Of a stretch of DNA of 64,000 nt, positions 62,640 to 64,000 are shown in pieces. Source of the stretch: Zea mays (lineage: Eukaryota; Streptophyta; Magnoliopsida; Poales; Poaceae); NCBI RefSeq assembly GCF_902167145.1, contig NC_050101.1:176882428-176946427 (forward strand), written 5' to 3'. Made by a program: the position numbers and the translations under genes. The notes under the pieces were generated by a model. That model had not been told where the DNA came from and did no database searches. It worked only from the letters and a program-made list of their open reading frames with translations. Each line of letters starts with the position of its first letter. Positions within the stretch are counted from its first letter, which is position 1.

Positions 62640-64000
62640 CTTTTACCATTGTACCCCTGGTATGTGAACAGGGAGACTTCGTCATCTCATCTGCGACACG
62701 CACCCAGCTGGTCGTCTTTGCAAGCTGCAGCGGCACAAGTCAACTCCTCAGCATGTCTACACTGCCTAGCCGATGACCATCCACCATTCCTTGATTACAT
62801 TAGGATGGAGCGATACAAATTTGACTCGGTTCACCGCCGGTGTCAATGTCCATCTGTCAACGAACGATACCTGGCAATAAGAATTTGCTCCCGAAACTCT
62901 GGAAAGTTGAAGGACTGTTGCTGCTACAAGTCTTCACCTTTTTTTTTCCATTGAACTGGAACTGGAAGAGTGGCAGGTAAAGTATTTCAGGAAGGCTATT
63001 TCTTTATTCTTTTCCTTTCTTCACGGACTGCAGCCCATGATAGGCCTAGGTTAATAATAATAATAACCAAGACTAAACTACAAACTACTCCTACAGTTAG
63101 TTAACTGCGAATCACAGCATCTGCATGAGCCTGCCCTTAAAGCAGCCAGCAGAAACACAACGGTTGCACTTTGTGTGCGTCATGGTGACTCATGCCGAAG
63201 GTCAGGAATCAGGATGGGCAGTTTCGGGAATGCGCCGGCCGGATGGGGTGAATAAGGGGACAGGAGGGCACGTGGCGACGGGCCAGCGGACGGGGACGTA
63301 CGGGCTTGCGGGGCAGCAGCGTCAAATGGTGGCCAGTAGGAACAGAAGATGAGAGAGGGAGGATGAGCCGTGACCAAGGCCCGAAAAGCAAACTTTTGGC
63401 ATTTATGAGGGTTCGTTGTGGTGACAGGTGTTTTTTTTTTCTTGCTCTTAGTTATTTCTTAAAAAAAATCGTGTTGCCTTGACACTAAAATAATCTTCGA
63501 ATATACGACGTAGATGATATATATAGCATTGTGCTAAGGTGTTACATAGACGCTACTACGGTTCTAACATAGCATATAGTAGTACCTTGATGTCATATAT
63601 GACCCAGTACGGAGGTTCTAACTCTATACCGGCGACATCCATTTCCTCTTCAATCTCTCTCTATTCAAGCCACCAGCCAATCAAGCTCTTCGCTTGGCTT
63701 CAGTCCAAAATGACTTCTACCGTTTCTACAATGTTTTGTCTCTATGGATTGCAGTAGCATTAGTCCAAACAACTGGCTTTAATCCGAAGCGAACAACCAA
63801 TATCACCGCCTCCCCCGCCATCGCTAACTATCTATCCATGTATCCACCATGAGTTGGGTCGGGGATGAAAACAATCAGAAACAAAAAAAATGGTAGAGTC
63901 TATACAAAAACGATTGCTTGGCGGTCGAAAATTTATCCGATTTCATAATTAACCTATAGCTATAACTAGGTGATCATGCATATGACCGTACAAAATATTG
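62640..64000. other. Upstream intergenic DNA
   Basis: No gene is supported on either strand. There are T-rich runs (62939, 63428) and AT-rich stretches. The first kilobase presumably carries promoter elements of the DREB gene. Open frames here (for example 62649-62954 plus, 63125-63352 plus) lack domains. Confidence 0.5.

Noticed and set aside
1..64000. tRNA, rRNA or organelle-derived DNA
   Set aside because: No cloverleaf-type or rRNA sequence was recognised; tRNA-like words are retrotransposon primer sites.

Overview
The window reads as maize (Zea mays) or a very close relative. Most of it is nested LTR retrotransposons of maize types (Sirevirus Copia LTRs full of CACCGGACTGTCCGGTG palindromes, a Huck-type Gypsy element). 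A small gene island lies at the right end. Family names come from remembered sequence resemblance, not a database search; boundaries come from LTR termini, primer-binding sites and target-site duplications (TSDs) read in the sequence.

Layout. 1-8369: minus-strand Sirevirus (element B), decayed, 3' end outside the window. Its 5' LTR (6004-8369) carries a plus-strand solo LTR (6248-7420, TSD CTTAT). B sits inside a Copia integrase fragment (8370-8687), which is also broken by a TGTCACACCC-type LTR fragment (8688-9765 and 43150-43280). 9766-43144: one Huck-like Gypsy element on the plus strand (TSD GAGAG). It is interrupted twice: by a complete minus-strand Tat-type Gypsy element (12632-23527, TSD GGATC) inside its gag, and by a young Sirevirus with open gag and pol (element A, 31905-41458) in its 3' region. 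43281-46605: truncated minus-strand Sirevirus (element C). 46606-51308: Helitron-like DNA holding exon pieces of a uracil phosphoribosyltransferase gene and of a VAMP/longin gene. 51505-58728: a small-LTR Copia element (D) with a hAT-type MITE in its leader. 59100-60289: a three-exon plastid-protein gene (DUF3593-like) with an 18-bp microexon. 61563-62426: an intronless DREB A-6-like AP2/ERF transcription factor gene. Both genes are on the minus strand.

Relative ages. Huck LTRs differ at about 19 sites in their first 390 bp (about 5%). The two elements nested inside it have LTRs about 0.5% different, and Copia D about 3%. This agrees with the nesting order.

Most unusual content. The inner Tat element carries, antisense to gag-pol, a four-exon gene with good GT-AG introns that encodes a long coiled coil, followed by an 89-bp tandem array in which each unit holds a perfect hairpin. 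The surrounding Huck element, only distantly related, has a decayed coiled-coil-like antisense frame at the same relative place. Both elements also share an in-frame TAG in the same nine-base context between protease and reverse transcriptase.
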